A stretch of 5,881 bases of DNA from Frankiales bacterium (lineage in GTDB: Bacteria > Actinomycetota > Actinomycetes > Mycobacteriales > SCTD01). Shown here piece by piece: positions 5,071 to 5,881 of the stretch. The position numbers were made by a program, and so were the translations under genes. The stretch spans positions 1 to 5,881 of the forward strand of contig JAODNB010000075.1 in the NCBI GenBank assembly GCA_025464795.1, read 5' to 3'. The notes under the pieces were generated by a model, which made no database searches, was not told where the DNA came from, and saw nothing but the letters and a program-made list of their open reading frames with translations. Position 1 is the first letter of the stretch; each line of letters starts with the position of its first letter.

Positions 5071-5881
5071 GTGCAGGAGTACTCCACCCCCCAGGCCATC
5101 GAGGTCGCAGACGACGAGGCTCTCGTCGACGCGGTCTTCGCACACGCGGAGAACGGGCCTGACGACGTGGTGTTCACCCGCCGCGTCGACGGTCGCTGGG
5201 CACCCGTGACGGCCAAGGAGTTCGCCAGCGAGGTCCGGTCGGTGGCAGCGGGCCTCATCGCCGGGGGTGTGAAGGCCGGTGACCGCGTCGGTCTCATGAG
5301 CAAGACCCGGTACGAGTGGACGCTCTGCGACTACGCGATCTGGGCCGCGGGTGCGGTGACCGTGCCGATCTACGAGACCTCCTCCGCGGAGCAGGTCCAG
5401 TGGAACCTCGGCGACTCCGGTGCGGTGGCCGTGATCCTCGAGAGCTCCACGCACCAGAGCACGTTCGACGCTGTGAACGACCAGCTCCCCGACCTGGTGG
5501 CCAGCTGGAACATCGACGCCGGCGGCCTCGAGGAGCTCGCGGCCTCAGGACGCGACGTGCCTGAGTCCGAGCTCGACGCCCGCCGCAAGACCCTCGGCGT
5601 CGACAGCCTCGCCACGATCATCTACACCTCGGGCACGACGGGCCGGCCGAAGGGCTGCGAGCTGACCCACGGCAACCTGCTGGGCACCGGCCGCTCTGCC
5701 GGCAAGGTCATCCCCGAGCTGTTCAACTCCGAGGGCTCGACCCTGCTGTTCCTGCCCCTGGCGCACGTCTTCGCTCGGCTGATCCAGGTCGCCTGCGTCG
5801 AGACCGGTGCCCGGATGGGGCACACCGCGGACATCAAGAACCTGCTCGCCGACTTCGGGACCTTCCAGCCGACCTTCATCC
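5071..5881 (+). CDS. Long-chain acyl-CoA synthetase, N-terminal 270 residues (runs off the right edge)
   Basis: AMP-forming fatty acid:CoA ligase that turns a long-chain fatty acid, ATP and CoA into acyl-CoA through an acyl-adenylate, feeding lipid synthesis or beta-oxidation. The frame is open from the GTG at 5071 to the edge. Motifs: the early block GVKAGDRVGLMSKTRYEW, AAGAVTVPIYETSSAEQ near 110, the P-loop YTSGTTGRPKG at residues 185-195, and FLPLAHVF at 227-234. The PIYETSSAEQ and FLPLAHVFAR blocks are typical of the FadD15/ACSL-like long-chain group (about 600 residues in full) rather than short-chain or luciferase-like ligases. The catalytic aspartate and hinge motifs of the C-terminal half lie outside the window. 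It is divergent from the minus-strand train and shares a 135-bp promoter region with it. Family assignment is firm; chain-length preference and metabolic role are inferred. Confidence 0.94.
   Translation, partial: MQEYSTPQAIEVADDEALVDAVFAHAENGPDDVVFTRRVDGRWAPVTAKEFASEVRSVAAGLIAGGVKAGDRVGLMSKTRYEWTLCDYAIWAAGAVTVPIYETSSAEQVQWNLGDSGAVAVILESSTHQSTFDAVNDQLPDLVASWNIDAGGLEELAASGRDVPESELDARRKTLGVDSLATIIYTSGTTGRPKGCELTHGNLLGTGRSAGKVIPELFNSEGSTLLFLPLAHVFARLIQVACVETGARMGHTADIKNLLADFGTFQPTFI

Noticed and set aside
1..5881. CRISPR array, tRNA or rRNA gene, insertion sequence or attachment site
   Set aside because: No regularly spaced repeats, no cloverleaf or rRNA-like sequence, no transposase and no long inverted or direct repeats were seen. 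Composition is even throughout.

Overview
This is a high-GC (roughly 70%), gene-dense stretch of an actinobacterial chromosome. GTG is the start codon of six of the nine genes, several start/stop codons overlap, and no transfer or mobile-element signals are visible. The gene order resembles one I recall from Mycobacterium and Streptomyces. The lineage cannot be fixed from the sequence alone; Micrococcales or a related group is a guess.

Layout, right to left. At the right edge a plus-strand gene (5071 to beyond the window) encodes the N-terminal 270 residues of a long-chain acyl-CoA synthetase of the FadD15 type. A 135-bp divergent intergenic region (4936-5070) holds a plausible promoter for it and several short perfect dyads. 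From its other side runs a compact minus-strand gene train: a double zinc-ribbon protein with one membrane helix (4408-4935), a calcineurin-type metallophosphoesterase (3615-4382), an SRPBCC/START-like ligand-binding protein (3171-3605), a single-domain ArsA/GET3-like ATPase with a C-terminal HSP20-like region (1996-3171), a 99-residue CxxCxxC protein (1700-1999) and a ROK-family glucokinase (751-1698). The last four are joined by gaps or overlaps of -4 to +9 bp and are almost certainly cotranscribed. After a 53-74 bp gap containing a perfect hairpin comes a second minus-strand pair: a small putative zinc-binding protein (392-676) and, 9 bp on, the N-terminal 127 codons of a carbamate kinase (ArcC) that leaves the window at its left edge.

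How the genes may work together. The glucokinase supplies glucose 6-phosphate, and the small Cys protein in front of it is a candidate modulator. The acyl-CoA synthetase activates fatty acids. The SRPBCC protein and ArsA-like ATPase share a stop/start codon and look like a functional pair, possibly handling a hydrophobic ligand or membrane-protein client; that is inference. No unmistakably new system is present. The most interesting items are the ArsA-like/SRPBCC pair without arsenic-binding cysteines, the two-gene Cys protein/glucokinase module, and the dyad-rich divergent promoter region.
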